Below, one piece after another: positions 16,889-26,700 of a DNA stretch of 28,817 nucleotides. The translations under genes were made by a program, and so were the position numbers. Source of the stretch: Sergeia podlipaevii (taxonomy: Eukaryota; Euglenozoa; Kinetoplastea; Trypanosomatida; Trypanosomatidae); contig JASANZ010001977.1 of NCBI GenBank assembly GCA_030849805.1, positions 1-28,817 of the forward strand, written 5' to 3'. The notes beneath the pieces were generated by a model. It did no database searches and was not told the origin of the DNA. It worked only from the letters and a program-made list of their open reading frames with translations. Position 1 is the first letter of the stretch; the number at the start of each line of letters is the position of its first letter.

Positions 16889-19120
16889 TCAGGCTTTCCT
16901 CGTGCAGTTGCAATGTGTAGACTTCTGTGATGCCAAAGTGCGTTTTACATTAGGCACGCTTGCGCCATATGTAAACATCCTCCACACGTCCGCGTTGATA
17001 GCACAGAAACAACATTGCTCAGTGTCGCCCTTATCATACGTTGCGTCAAAATGAATACCATCTGAGTTCACGCATGGCTGATCCTTCCAGCGGGCAGAAT
17101 AGTTTTCAAAGTCTATATAGGACACCTGAGTCCCTTCCAGCTTCCTGTTCCCTCCCCCCTTCACAGAATCCATCGTCGCTCTTTGCGCCTGCTTCCCGCC
17201 TTCTGAGGCCATCGCCAACGTAAAGTTCATAAGGACGCCCCGCAACGTCAACATCACCTTTTGTGGCAGTGCCTCACATTTCGCTTTCGAGCGTAGTTTC
17301 GCATAGACGTCATTAAGACGTTGCTTCTCGTTCGGGTACTTGCGTGGCTTGAACTTATTCGCGCTGCAGTTGATGATGGGGGGGATAGCCATCACAAAGG
17401 TGAAGACGCGTGCAGAGGGAGAGGTGACGGCCAGCTCTTGAGCCTCGGTGTGTAGCGCCTGCGCGAGCCCCGCATAGTTCCTCTGAAGATGAGCGCGGAA
17501 GGTGTCCAGTGTCTCGTACCAGGATGTGAGAGGCGGATGACCAGGCAGTGGTGAAGTTGTAGGGATCTCCGCGTTGATGTTGTTCGTCCGTGCAGTACTA
17601 CTCATGGCTCTGGAAGGAAAGGAGGAGGGGAGGGAGTTTGTGAGTCCTTCCTCCTTCACAGCCACCATAGCCAAACGCCGAGTTTGCTGCCTCGTGAACC
17701 AATCAGCACTGGTGTAGTCAAACCCGTCCGTATCCACGGCAGGTCTCAGCGCATCCCACGCGCCAACGCAGACAAAAATAGCACTGTGGTAATGGTGACG
17801 GTTGGCAGAGAAGAGGCAAGAGGGGGTAGACGAAGAAAGAGAAGAAGGCGACGGCTGCTCAGCGTCTCCGGCGACGGGACTGCATTGCGTGGGTATTGCT
17901 GCCTCGCGCATAAAGTATTGTGCGTGAGGGCTGCTGCTACTCGTCCTGTCTTGGTGGCCAGCGCTATCCTCTTCTGCTCCATTGACGATGCCATCGTCTG
18001 AAAAAGTAGCAGTGGCAACGGTAGTAGAGCACGCAGGCGCCGCCAGCAGCTCCGCCGCATCGATTGGTACGACTGAAAGCACAGTCTTCAGTTGCGTCGT
18101 TGAAGTGTCTCCCTGGATCCTTCCTCTTTCGCTCTTCCTTTTCTCTCGCGCTTCATTGTACGTGTCACCGTCCTTGTCGTCGTCGTCATCGTCATCGCTG
18201 TCTTTGTGCTGAAAAGTCGCCACACTGGCGAGCACGACTTCCTGCAAGAACTGAGTAACTTCAACCGCGTAGCGTATGCGCAGAAAGCGGAGCTGCAGAC
18301 GAAGGTGCCGCTGAAGCAGCAACGATGATGACGCAAAAGGAGGGGAGGTCTCTCCTCTTACTTTGGCAAAGAGCTGCGGAAAGATGAAAGAAGAAGCGGG
18401 AATGAAAAGAACCCCAAGCGCGCCTGGTGGAATACGAGTCATGGTGCTGTTCGTTGTAATGGCACACATGGCGTCGTAAGGATGTATCCCATCAGTGGAT
18501 TGATTGGCTCCCGCAGAGGTGCCTTCTCGGAACTGGGACTGTCTCTTCTCTTCCATATAGAGGCACTCATGCAAGTTCCATAACATGCCCCGGTACTGGC
18601 GATAAGCAAGGCTGTCTCCAATAAACAGCACGTGAAGCGTGGTGGTGTTTGCGTCATGGTCTGGTCGATACCACTGCTCTACCGCCCTCTCCCTTTCCTG
18701 AGCATTTTGTAGCCAGCTCTGGACGGCCTCTAGCACAAGCGTGCAGTTGATTGAGACAGATTTAGCCATGCCGCCGTTCATTATTATGTCACGTACAGTA
18801 GGGTCGCTTGATGAAGGTTCCAGTCGAGGAAAAGTTGCATCACCATCATCTGATGCTGTTGGTGAATCCATTGGGGAAAAAGAATGATGCGTTGACCCTA
18901 AGCCGACCTGTACATTCACCAATAAACTGATAGCAATAACAAAAAAAATAAACGCCCTCCAGTACAAACGGGGCCTCGCAAAGCGCAGGGGGGGACGCTG
19001 GACCGTAGCACGTGCATCTGGCGATGAGGTGTGTGTCATGGGCACTTCTACAGCTGCAGGTGTGCCAGGGTCCGCGCGGCATACTTGATTAGACGCTTTA
19101 CTTGTTGTAGGCATTCTCAT
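16889..19120 (-). CDS. Type II membrane protein with SGNH/PC-esterase-like (TBL-like) domain, 743 aa
   Basis: A short N-terminal cytosolic part is followed by one membrane helix at about residues 55-74 (AFIFFVIAISLLVNVQVGLG), giving a Golgi/ER type II layout. The lumenal part has TLHVLFIGDSLAYRQYRG with G168-D169-S170 as the block I nucleophile, and near the C-terminus NSDGIHFDATYDKG with D687 and H690 as the DxxH block. GDS plus a distant DxxH behind an N-terminal anchor is the layout of PC-esterase/TBL-type proteins, which add or remove acetyl or similar groups on glycans. A Cys-rich end (CCFC, CNC) may form disulfides. Between the blocks are low-complexity inserts, including an Asp-rich run at about 307-317. 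The substrate is unknown. MRMPTT offers Met1 or Met3 as the start, and Met1 is used here. The spacing between GDS and DxxH is unusually long because of the inserts. Confidence 0.8.
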   Translation of the reverse strand: MRMPTTSKASNQVCRADPGTPAAVEVPMTHTSSPDARATVQRPPLRFARPRLYWRAFIFFVIAISLLVNVQVGLGSTHHSFSPMDSPTASDDGDATFPRLEPSSSDPTVRDIIMNGGMAKSVSINCTLVLEAVQSWLQNAQERERAVEQWYRPDHDANTTTLHVLFIGDSLAYRQYRGMLWNLHECLYMEEKRQSQFREGTSAGANQSTDGIHPYDAMCAITTNSTMTRIPPGALGVLFIPASSFIFPQLFAKVRGETSPPFASSSLLLQRHLRLQLRFLRIRYAVEVTQFLQEVVLASVATFQHKDSDDDDDDDKDGDTYNEAREKRKSERGRIQGDTSTTQLKTVLSVVPIDAAELLAAPACSTTVATATFSDDGIVNGAEEDSAGHQDRTSSSSPHAQYFMREAAIPTQCSPVAGDAEQPSPSSLSSSTPSCLFSANRHHYHSAIFVCVGAWDALRPAVDTDGFDYTSADWFTRQQTRRLAMVAVKEEGLTNSLPSSFPSRAMSSTARTNNINAEIPTTSPLPGHPPLTSWYETLDTFRAHLQRNYAGLAQALHTEAQELAVTSPSARVFTFVMAIPPIINCSANKFKPRKYPNEKQRLNDVYAKLRSKAKCEALPQKVMLTLRGVLMNFTLAMASEGGKQAQRATMDSVKGGGNRKLEGTQVSYIDFENYSARWKDQPCVNSDGIHFDATYDKGDTEQCCFCAINADVWRMFTYGASVPNVKRTLASQKSTHCNCTRKA

Positions 19121-19148
19121 TTCAAGCGTGTTTAGCTGAGAGTATATA

Positions 19149-19169
19149 CGTGTGTGTGTGTGTGTGTGT
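19149..19169. repeat. (GT)n microsatellite within the predicted 5' UTR
   Basis: Perfect GT alternation of about 20 bases (AC on the coding strand), between the predicted acceptor and the ATG at 19120. Confidence 0.85.
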
Positions 19170-19202
19170 CAATGTATATTGTGTGACTTCACTAAATGCA
19201 AG

Positions 19203-19229
19203 CTAAAAAAAGAAAGTGAGAGAGAGAAG
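19203..19229 (-). promoter_or_regulatory. Polypyrimidine tract and putative spliced-leader acceptor for the SGNH-domain gene
   Basis: Coding-strand CTTCTCTCTCTCACTTTC and seven T end in TAG (AG at 19204-19203), giving an 82-nt leader that contains the (GT/AC)n repeat at 19149-19169. Confidence 0.55.
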
Positions 19230-20060
19230 CACAAAGAAAAATAGATGAGCAAAAAAAAAAAAGTGAGCTTCAAGAAAAAAGCATATCAAGTTAGTATCTG
19301 TGTAGCTGTGGAAACACATCATCAAAGTGTGCAAGAGCAAAGCCATGTAAAGCAAACTGTGCATCTTCACATATCACAACTACCTGTGTCGCATTGGATT
19401 CGGTGTTTGCTTGTTTCTGATATATATATATGCGTGCATGTCTGCGCATGTGGCATAAAACACAGAGCGTGCTCATTGTACTGTTCCAAAGGTGTATGTA
19501 CATAGATATGGATATAGATATAGGCGCTCGTGGATCTTCACACATAGAGATAGCATCAATAGCAAAAAAAAAAAAAAAAAAAAGATGTATAATGAAAACA
19601 GTTAATGCGCCAACTAACACCGTGATCATACCGCTGCAGTTACTACAATAATAAAAATGTCTCCTTTGCTGTTGAATGTAAAAAAAACGTGCTTCGTCTC
19701 AGCAGTTGCTTACATCAGTATGTATATATCTAAAATGATAAATAACAAAAAAGAGTGATTTAAAAGGCAAAAAAAATTGCAATTATGTATTGAGAGAAAC
19801 GTTCAAAAGGAAAAATGCAACGAGGCAATGGCTACACAAAGGACTAACAAGAAAGACACTTGATTATATAAAGACTGGAAGTGCGATGACAAAAGAAAAG
19901 TAAGACTCCATAATCCCCGCTTTCACTTTTCCTCCTTATTATTAGTGTCCACGCACTCAGTTGACATTTCTGTTCAAGATAACACTGCATTTCGGTATCC
20001 GCTTCTCTTGAGTTTTTATGCAATACAGCCTGATATAGCAGTAATTTCTTTTCTCTCATT

Positions 20061-20095
20061 CACACACACACACACACATACACACACGCATACAC
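20061..20095. repeat. (AC)n microsatellite, interrupted
   Basis: CA alternation of about 35 bases with T and G interruptions. Confidence 0.85.
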
Positions 20096-20284
20096 GTACA
20101 TATTTCTTTCCAGAAGAATACATCGAAAGAGAATAATAATTTTTATAAAGCATGTACGGTTATTATGATTTGTGTGAGCATGTGCCAGCAGCAATAGTAA
20201 GTTAAAAGGAGAAAAAAAAAGAAGGGATATACATATTCTTCGGATACTGCATGCGCTTCTACACCTGTGCGCAATGCACGCTTC

Positions 20285-21799
20285 TTACCGGGGAACCATA
20301 TTGCCTGGACTGTGCTCGTAACTATACTCGTCCTCCAGGTCATCGGCCATACTGTTGTTGTCATTCTCACTATTCACTACATTGAGCAAGCCAGCCTTCT
20401 CCAAGTTCTCTACCTCGTCGTACGCACGAGCATAGAACTGCACCGGGTGATTCAAACCGCCCAGTTGAGTCGGCAACGGCACCCAGCCAATTCGTGCAAA
20501 CAATAGAATAACGATGTAAAATAAGAGGATGCAGTCGACCACGATGAGCAGCGGTAGCACAACGGACTTGACTACTGACTTCTCGTTATCGCTACCGTCG
20601 TCGCTGCCGTTGCCGTCGCCTCCGTTTGTATTATTACTCGAAGCGGCGTCCGAGGTCGGTAGCTGCCGTAGATGACCCGTGTAGATAAGCGTGTCAGGAA
20701 GGATGGCATACGACATGTCGGCCACCTCCATCGCGACGCCCTGGGAAGCGGTATCAAGGAGTGTGGTGACTTCGTATGGCACTGCGGTGGGGTTGGTGAG
20801 AAGCAAACGTGGAATATTTACGTTACACGGTGGCTGGCAGAGAGAGCCGCTGTATGCAACGTAGTCGTAGAGGCTGCTGTTGACTGTGTTCGTTACGTCA
20901 AAGGGGAATAGGTTAATATCGTCGTTGAGTTCGATAACGACGCCGTTGCCAGCCGCCAGGTTGTTCGCAGCGGTGACAATCCCATCGACCACGCGTGTGA
21001 CCACACTGACGTTTACGGTGAGCTGCGCTTCGGTAGGGTCGAGGTACATCGTGACAATGAGGTCCGCGTGCTGGCGTCGATGGCGGTTGAGCACACACTG
21101 AGAAGTATAAATCTTGTCGTCCACGTCGCTCTTGGGATCACTTTTGACGGACGGCTTGGCCACCAGCAGGTGCAGTTCGACCTCAAGAGACATCACAGTA
21201 GGGAGGCTCTCTGAGTCGGCCGACCAGCGGTGCAGCACGCCGTTGTAGAAGTAAATATCCGTCACCTCAAACATAGTGTCCGGGGGAAAGTTGAAGAGCG
21301 GAGCTTTGGACTTCTTGGATGGATCGCAGTCCTGTAGGCGCACAAACAAGGGATTGTAGTCGGTACAACGGGCGACCACGACGCCGCCACCTGTTCTCTC
21401 CACACGGACTGTCGAGGACTGTATGGAAGGTGCGGCCTCCGTTATCTCTGCTCCAGTTATCAAGTCGACGCTCTGGACAAGGGGACGCTTACGGGCTACA
21501 CAGATGTCGGGCATGGTCGACTCTCCTGCCTGCGAAAGCACGTCGGTAGAGAAGCTGATGGGAGAAAACTGCCCTGGGGGAAATGAAGTTGGAGGCGAAA
21601 AGCCCTCAGATACACAGTGGGGCGGCTGCGAACACTGCTGGACAAAATTGTTCCACATGCAGACACCGCGCATGACATCGAGAGACTGATAGCTCCACGC
21701 ATGAGCTGCAGAAGTTGCAAAGCACAGAAGATAAAGCCACACACACATCACAAGAAAAACAATGCCACAGCCCTTTTCAGAAGAGCGCGTGGATGTCAT
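20285..21799 (-). CDS. Type I membrane protein with a degenerate alpha-carbonic anhydrase domain (504 aa)
   Basis: The first in-frame ATG at 21799 gives MTSTRSSEKG and a signal peptide at about 12-34 (IVFLVMCVWLYLLCFATSAAHA). The ectodomain has hallmarks of alpha-carbonic anhydrases: QFSPISF at 77-83 (family QSPI-I), ELHLL at 208-212 (family ELHLVH) and YSGSLCQPPC at 316-325 (family Y-GSLT-PPC). A membrane helix lies at about 412-434, then a cytosolic tail of about 70 acidic residues. Of the three zinc histidines, only H210 (human CA II H119) is clear. The FHFHW block appears as VLHRW (188-192), where direct alignment puts Leu and Arg at the two ligand positions. The protein is therefore probably non-catalytic, perhaps a binding or adhesive ectodomain (inference). 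Several predicted N-glycosylation sites are present. The frame upstream of 21799 begins at a non-ATG codon and is excluded. Confidence 0.8.
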   Translation of the reverse strand: MTSTRSSEKGCGIVFLVMCVWLYLLCFATSAAHAWSYQSLDVMRGVCMWNNFVQQCSQPPHCVSEGFSPPTSFPPGQFSPISFSTDVLSQAGESTMPDICVARKRPLVQSVDLITGAEITEAAPSIQSSTVRVERTGGGVVVARCTDYNPLFVRLQDCDPSKKSKAPLFNFPPDTMFEVTDIYFYNGVLHRWSADSESLPTVMSLEVELHLLVAKPSVKSDPKSDVDDKIYTSQCVLNRHRRQHADLIVTMYLDPTEAQLTVNVSVVTRVVDGIVTAANNLAAGNGVVIELNDDINLFPFDVTNTVNSSLYDYVAYSGSLCQPPCNVNIPRLLLTNPTAVPYEVTTLLDTASQGVAMEVADMSYAILPDTLIYTGHLRQLPTSDAASSNNTNGGDGNGSDDGSDNEKSVVKSVVLPLLIVVDCILLFYIVILLFARIGWVPLPTQLGGLNHPVQFYARAYDEVENLEKAGLLNVVNSENDNNSMADDLEDEYSYEHSPGNMVPR

Positions 21800-21801
21800 C
21801 G

Positions 21802-21817
21802 CTGTGAGAGAAAGAAA
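21802..21817 (-). promoter_or_regulatory. Possible spliced-leader acceptor almost touching the start codon of the carbonic anhydrase-like gene
   Basis: Coding-strand TTTCTTTCTCTCACAG ends 2 nt before the ATG. A second tract (17 T at 21948-21932, AG at 21927-21926) upstream would give a 126-nt leader without upstream ATG, and may be the real site. Confidence 0.4.
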
Positions 21818-21925
21818 CAACGTGATGCACACACACACACTTTCGTTCAAAAGCAATTGCGTATTTGTGTGTACTAAAGCACGTGCCCAGATAATGCCAG
21901 TAGAAAGTATAGAAACAGAAGGAGC

Positions 21926-21948
21926 CTATTCAAAAAAAAAAAAAAAAA
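21926..21948 (-). promoter_or_regulatory. Alternative spliced-leader acceptor of the carbonic anhydrase-like gene
   Basis: Seventeen T on the coding strand, then GAATAG with the AG at 21927-21926. Confidence 0.4.
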
Positions 21949-22413
21949 TTTATAGTTATATTCAAAGCAGAGAAAAAAAGAACCGAATTAAGAAACTTTT
22001 TCTTAAAAAGCGAGAAAAGCAAGCCACTTCACTGAAAAAGTTTCACTGCCTATTTATGCTTGAGTATACAAGTATACAGAGTGACTAGAAGGACTATGTT
22101 GACTGTCGCGCGCGTGTGTGTGTAAGGAAAAGTATACATCAAAAATTAAGAAGCAGGAGAAAAGTGCCATCGATTTATCAGATAGGAAAGTGTTCATATG
22201 GGAACAAGTAGCCAGGAAGAAAATTTTCAATACCAAAGTTTAAAAATAAAAACGAGTGTTTCTTTCTGTTTTCTTTTTAAGCTACGAATGTCAACGGCAT
22301 TTCGATAGGCATTATGTGTTAACCGATTAATGTTCCCTCAAAAAGAGAAAAAAAATAACGCATGAGAGGAAAAAAAGAAAAGCAAAGCACGCGGTTGCTT
22401 TGCCCTCTCTCCC

Positions 22414-22926
22414 TTACGCCGCGCGAGCCCGTTTCTTCCTCTCGCGGCGCTTCTCCTCCCTTGCCGTCTTGTGGTCGCGCCACAGGGCCTCGTCGTACTT
22501 TCGCAGGCCCTCCTGGAACATTTCCACGGCTTCTTCCAGCGTCGCAGCGCTCGGCACACCTCCTTTGCCTTGTTGCTGGCGTCTAGGCAGACGCAAGAAC
22601 TGCGCAGGTGCCCTTTCTAGCGCGTCTGTCGCAAACGATTGCACTTCCTCCAAGGAGAGCGGTCTGCGCTTCTCCTGCTGTACCGCGGCTTGGACAGCGG
22701 CCCTCTGGGTAACAGCTTCCAGTTCAGACTGTTTCGCCTCTAACAACTGTTGACGCAGCTCCTCCTCATCGGGAATGCCAGGTGCGGCGGTAGCGGTGGC
22801 GGCTCCACCAAAATCAAACGTGAACTGCTCAGTATCGCCGAGAAAGAGAGTAGTGCTGCGGCGCTGTCGACTAGCTAACTCACGCTCGGAGATACTCGCG
22901 CCAAGATGCTCCGCAATATCGCTCAT
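22414..22926 (-). CDS. Small charged protein of unknown function (170 aa)
   Basis: I do not recognise it. The N-terminus MSDIAEHLGASISERELASR is followed by a short hydrophobic/aromatic patch (TTLFLGDTEQFTFDFGG, about 25-41), then a long acidic/Gln-rich predicted helix or coiled coil (about 52-87, EEELRQQLLEAKQSELEAV), a linker (LERAPAQFLRLPRRQQQG), and a C-terminal helix (TLEEAVEMFQEGLRKYDEAL) ending in a strongly basic segment (EEKRRERKKRARAA) that could be a nuclear localisation or RNA-contact element. No membrane segment is present. The ATG at 22926 follows a short T-run and TTAG by 12 nt. Balanced GC composition against AT-rich flanks and amphipathic helical periodicity support a real gene. 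Confidence 0.8.
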   Translation of the reverse strand: MSDIAEHLGASISERELASRQRRSTTLFLGDTEQFTFDFGGAATATAAPGIPDEEELRQQLLEAKQSELEAVTQRAAVQAAVQQEKRRPLSLEEVQSFATDALERAPAQFLRLPRRQQQGKGGVPSAATLEEAVEMFQEGLRKYDEALWRDHKTAREEKRRERKKRARAA

Positions 22927-22938
22927 TGTGAGTAACGT

Positions 22939-22950
22939 CTAAGCAAAAAA
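22939..22950 (-). promoter_or_regulatory. Possible spliced-leader acceptor for the 170-residue protein gene
   Basis: Coding-strand TTTTTTGCTTAG, AG at 22940-22939, 12 nt before the ATG. Stronger tracts near 23030-23047 are an alternative pyrimidine source. Confidence 0.4.
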
Positions 22951-23235
22951 TATATATCGAATTGTATCTCTTGCTGATTGCGTGCGTCAGCGTTTTCTTT
23001 TGTTGTTACTGCTATTTCTACTAATAGTTTAAAAGAGGGAAAAAAAATGCTATGCGTACGACAATGTAGCACCGTCCTTCTCCTTTTGAGGAAAAAATAA
23101 CTTTTTTTTAAAAGCTGAATACTACGTGTAAAGACTGAAGAAGATAAGAATTAAAAAAGAAGGAGTGAAGGAGTAACCAATTACCCAAGCTACAAATGTT
23201 GACTTTTTTTCACCCAGTTTTGAGCGCAAAGAAAA

Positions 23236-23254
23236 ATAATAATAATAATAATAA
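23236..23254. repeat. (AAT)n microsatellite
   Basis: About six AAT units in tandem. Confidence 0.85.
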
Positions 23255-23758
23255 AGCAATAACAATGATGGCGTCAAAGAATCATAATGCGCACTGTCTA
23301 AAGTTGAAAATGAAGGCCTTTGACAACGTAGTGTACTTCAACAACACAACAAGCTGTGCATTTTCGTGCGCAGACATCTCACTACTATCTCCTATACAGG
23401 CACACGTGTCACCGTCCTCCCCTATGAACATCTTCATGGGGAAAAAAAAGTCAAACATACAAACTATCAATATGGAAAGCCAACGCTATATGCTCGTAGA
23501 GTGTACAACCAATTATACAATACAACAAGAAAGAAGGGGGAAAAAATGAAGCGAACAACAACACTATAATATATATAGGGTAAGAGGTATAATAGAAAAA
23601 ATCGCTAATGCCATCACCTCTTGGATATGACTCAAAATCAACAAAAAGGACAACAACAACAACAAAAAGATATATATAAGGGTCTTGCACTGTCTGTACA
23701 CAAAATGTATTGCAGTCTGAGGACGCCTCTCTTTCTCTCCCTTATGGCGCCCCCAGTG

Positions 23759-26700
23759 CTATCCCCCGACCTGAGCTTTCTCCAGCAAGTCCGCTAGAAA
23801 CTTCCTCTCCACGTGGCGCATCCTGAAGATAGAAGTGGCGTCCAGGCATGCCTGCTGTACCCGTGGCTCTAAGAAAAGCAGCGGGTACTTCTTCAGTAGC
23901 TTGTAGAGCATGGTCTTGGACTTCTCACGGGTAACTGGAGTGCACAACCCAGTAATGTGGTCAATGAGTCGCTGAGACAAGCCTCTAACATCCGGCGGAC
24001 CATAATCCGCGTAGGCATGCTTAGCGATCGTATTCGTTCTGTCGATCCTACGAGACAAGCAGAGGCTTCGCTGCACGTGTCTGTGTGCAAAGGAGACGGC
24101 GTAAGGGATGCCTGCGGCACTCACGTACGCGTTAAGATTGTTGAGCACCGTAAACCCGAGCGCCTCCAGCTCTGTCGCACCCCGTGCGCGGCAGATAAAC
24201 ACGCTCCCGATGAGTGCCAAGCACCTCACAGAAATAGTAGAAGCAAAATTCATGATGGCGAACAAACGAAGCAGCAACCCCGGCACAGACTTGGCTAGGT
24301 CATATCCAACATCGCTCGAAGCGACCTGACAGACGCACATGATAGCGTCCTTGAGCGTGGCGATGTCGCCGACGCACTCGAGAAGAAAAGACTGCCGTAC
24401 AGGGCGGTACCCACGGGCGGCGGATATAATCGTAGTAGATGGCATTTGACCATTTTTCTTCCATGCGATGCCACCTCCTCCGGTAACACCTGTGGCACCG
24501 GCTGCGGTCCCAGCACTGAGTGTGCTAGCCTGCACTCTGTCCATCCCCGCCCCTCCAGCCGCGGCGGTGTCTCCAGTATCTGCCCCGCCTCTAGCTGGCA
24601 TCCCGGGCTGCAACATGGAGCCCATCCCAACGCTGCCCATCACGCCGCCATTTGCAACAGAGTTGGGGAGCAAGTTTTGGCCGTTATGGGTCGTGGAAGA
24701 AACAAAGGAGCACGTCACGGCAGTAGCGTAGCCAGTCCTCACCGCGTGCTGAGACTCTACCATCAGATCCTCGCAGCCACTGTCATCCTCGCTAGTGTCT
24801 TCTCCGTTGCTCGAGTTGCCGTCGCTGTCATCTGCGTCATTCAAGACTGCTGTGTATGCGGCTGTTGGCATCACCGGCTGGCTCATCAGGCATTGCACAG
24901 AGCGCGTCCAGAGGGCACTGTGTTTGAACACCTCACAGCCCTCCTTGGACTTGCACATCACAGCGGCAAAGTGGATAGGGAAGAAGTTTGCGTTTGCGAT
25001 GGCAGTAGTAGTAAGAATCGGAACCGCAGCCGCTCCCGCTGAGCCCCCACCAGCACCAGACACACCCTTGTAGTAGCTTCCGGTGACACTATCCGAGTAG
25101 GATCGAGAGTGCGTACGCCGTCCGGCACCCATGCTTCCGTTCCTTCTGGCAATGTTGTTGGAGTTAATGTCTGCCTCAATCAAGGCTACCCCCATCTCCC
25201 CGCCCTGCAACCTTCTAATCAACCGCACGTACGCGGCGGACTCAGTGGCCTCCCAGCGGTGCAGCTCCTCCTCAATCCACCCGTAAGAATAAAGAAACTT
25301 GAAGCCCAAAGGGCGGCCTGCGATGCGGTACAGCAGCACACTGAGATGCAGGTCCTGGCTGTGAGCGTGAAGGAGCTCGTTCTCCATGAGAACCTTCGGG
25401 TTGAGAGAAATAAGATAGTCAAGGCCTTCATTGGAGCACAGACACACGCTCAGCAGAAGTTTATAGGCACACTGTACCACACTGAACATATCATCTTTCA
25501 AGGCCAGCACGAGCGTTTCAATGTCCCACCGCATGGACGTGGAGAGATCACGCCAAATGTACTTGCGCAGCTGCATCGCCGCACACAGGCGGATGGCGCC
25601 ACTGGGGTGCTCAAGCGCAACGCGGAACGAATTTCGAATGTCCTCGCTGACGCCAAAGTTAGGCACCGCGCCAAGGTGCATGTAGCGCAGTATCAGGTCA
25701 CACACATCGGGCAGTGTGTCTTCCTCAGTAGGCGCGTTAAGGCGCTCGCCCCGAAGCTGATAAAACAAACCATCAACACGTTCAAAAACGCCAAACTTTT
25801 TGAAAAGCACCAGTCCGTTTGCGTAGGCAGTGAAGCGGCCCATCATACACAAAATAGTGAGCCCCACTCGACAACGCACACGTGCCTTGCTGAGCGTCAG
25901 CGGGTGTCCTGCCCTCACCTCCTTCAGCATCGACACGATAGACGTGGGATAGTCCGAGTCCTCCAGCAGCGCCGTGCCCTCGTGAGAGGTGAGAAGCAGA
26001 TCCATCAGCTCCACACCCAGAGCGCACATTTGTGACGTCACCAACTCCGGCGTGAGCATGCTAAAGCAGCGAAGAAAGAAGAACTTACGGCTATCTCTAG
26101 GGGTGTAGAAGGCAACAAGCAGCTTCAGCGTTGACGTTGCTTGACGCAGTCGCCGAATATTACGAAGCGGACCCTGCACAAGAAGGAGGAGCAAGTCGTA
26201 GTTCCAGTTGGCGGACGCAAGCGGGTTCATCTCTACTTTAGTGTCCTTGAGCATCTGCAAAAATGTTTCGTCGTCCATGTCAGAGGTGACCGCGGCTGCC
26301 CCGTACATGGCAGAGAGCTGAGTAGCATTCGACATGGTATAGTCATGCCCTGCTGACTCCAATTTGGTCTCCGTGTAGGTGTGATAGAGCTGTGAAGTGA
26401 GGCCGCCCACGTAGAGATCCCCGTCCCATGCAAGGAGGCCAACGGTGGTGTTAAAGGTCTCGTGTAGCCCGCGCACCGTCTTCTTGGGCAGCACGGTGTC
26501 CATGAGCACGAAGAGGTCCTGCAGAAGATTGCCGGCAGCATCCATAGCGACCTTGTTGCGAGTCAAGCTCTGAAGCAGCGCGACGAGTGCGAGAGGCAGT
26601 CCATGATGAGCCAGCATGAGCAACACACGAGCAAGCAGAGGGTCCATGACGTGATACCCAAGCGCCTTGGTGGTCGGAATAAGCTCCTCCGTCACGGGAT

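Larger units (their letters stand above)
19121..20284. other. Spacer between the carbonic anhydrase-like gene and the SGNH-domain gene
   Basis: About 1.16 kb. It holds the splice signal for the SGNH gene, an A20 run at 19564-19583, an (AC)n repeat at 20061-20095, and a 71-codon minus-strand open frame (20059-19844) that I list only as a finding. No RNA gene is seen. Confidence 0.65.
21800..22413. other. Spacer between the 170-residue protein gene and the carbonic anhydrase-like gene
   Basis: About 610 A-rich bases with two candidate acceptors, (AC)n at 21828-21841 and an A17 run. Nothing else is seen. Confidence 0.7.
22927..23758. other. Spacer between the Rictor-like gene and the 170-residue protein gene
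   Basis: About 830 bases with A-runs, an (AAT)n repeat at 23236-23254 and a more GC-balanced patch at about 23260-23440 holding a 51-codon minus-strand frame (see findings). No RNA gene is recognised. Confidence 0.65.

Noticed and set aside
25109..26035. 308-codon open frame on the plus strand
   Set aside because: Complement of the Rictor-like coding sequence, whose Rictor motifs are clear on the minus strand; the His/Gln/Arg-rich product resembles nothing.
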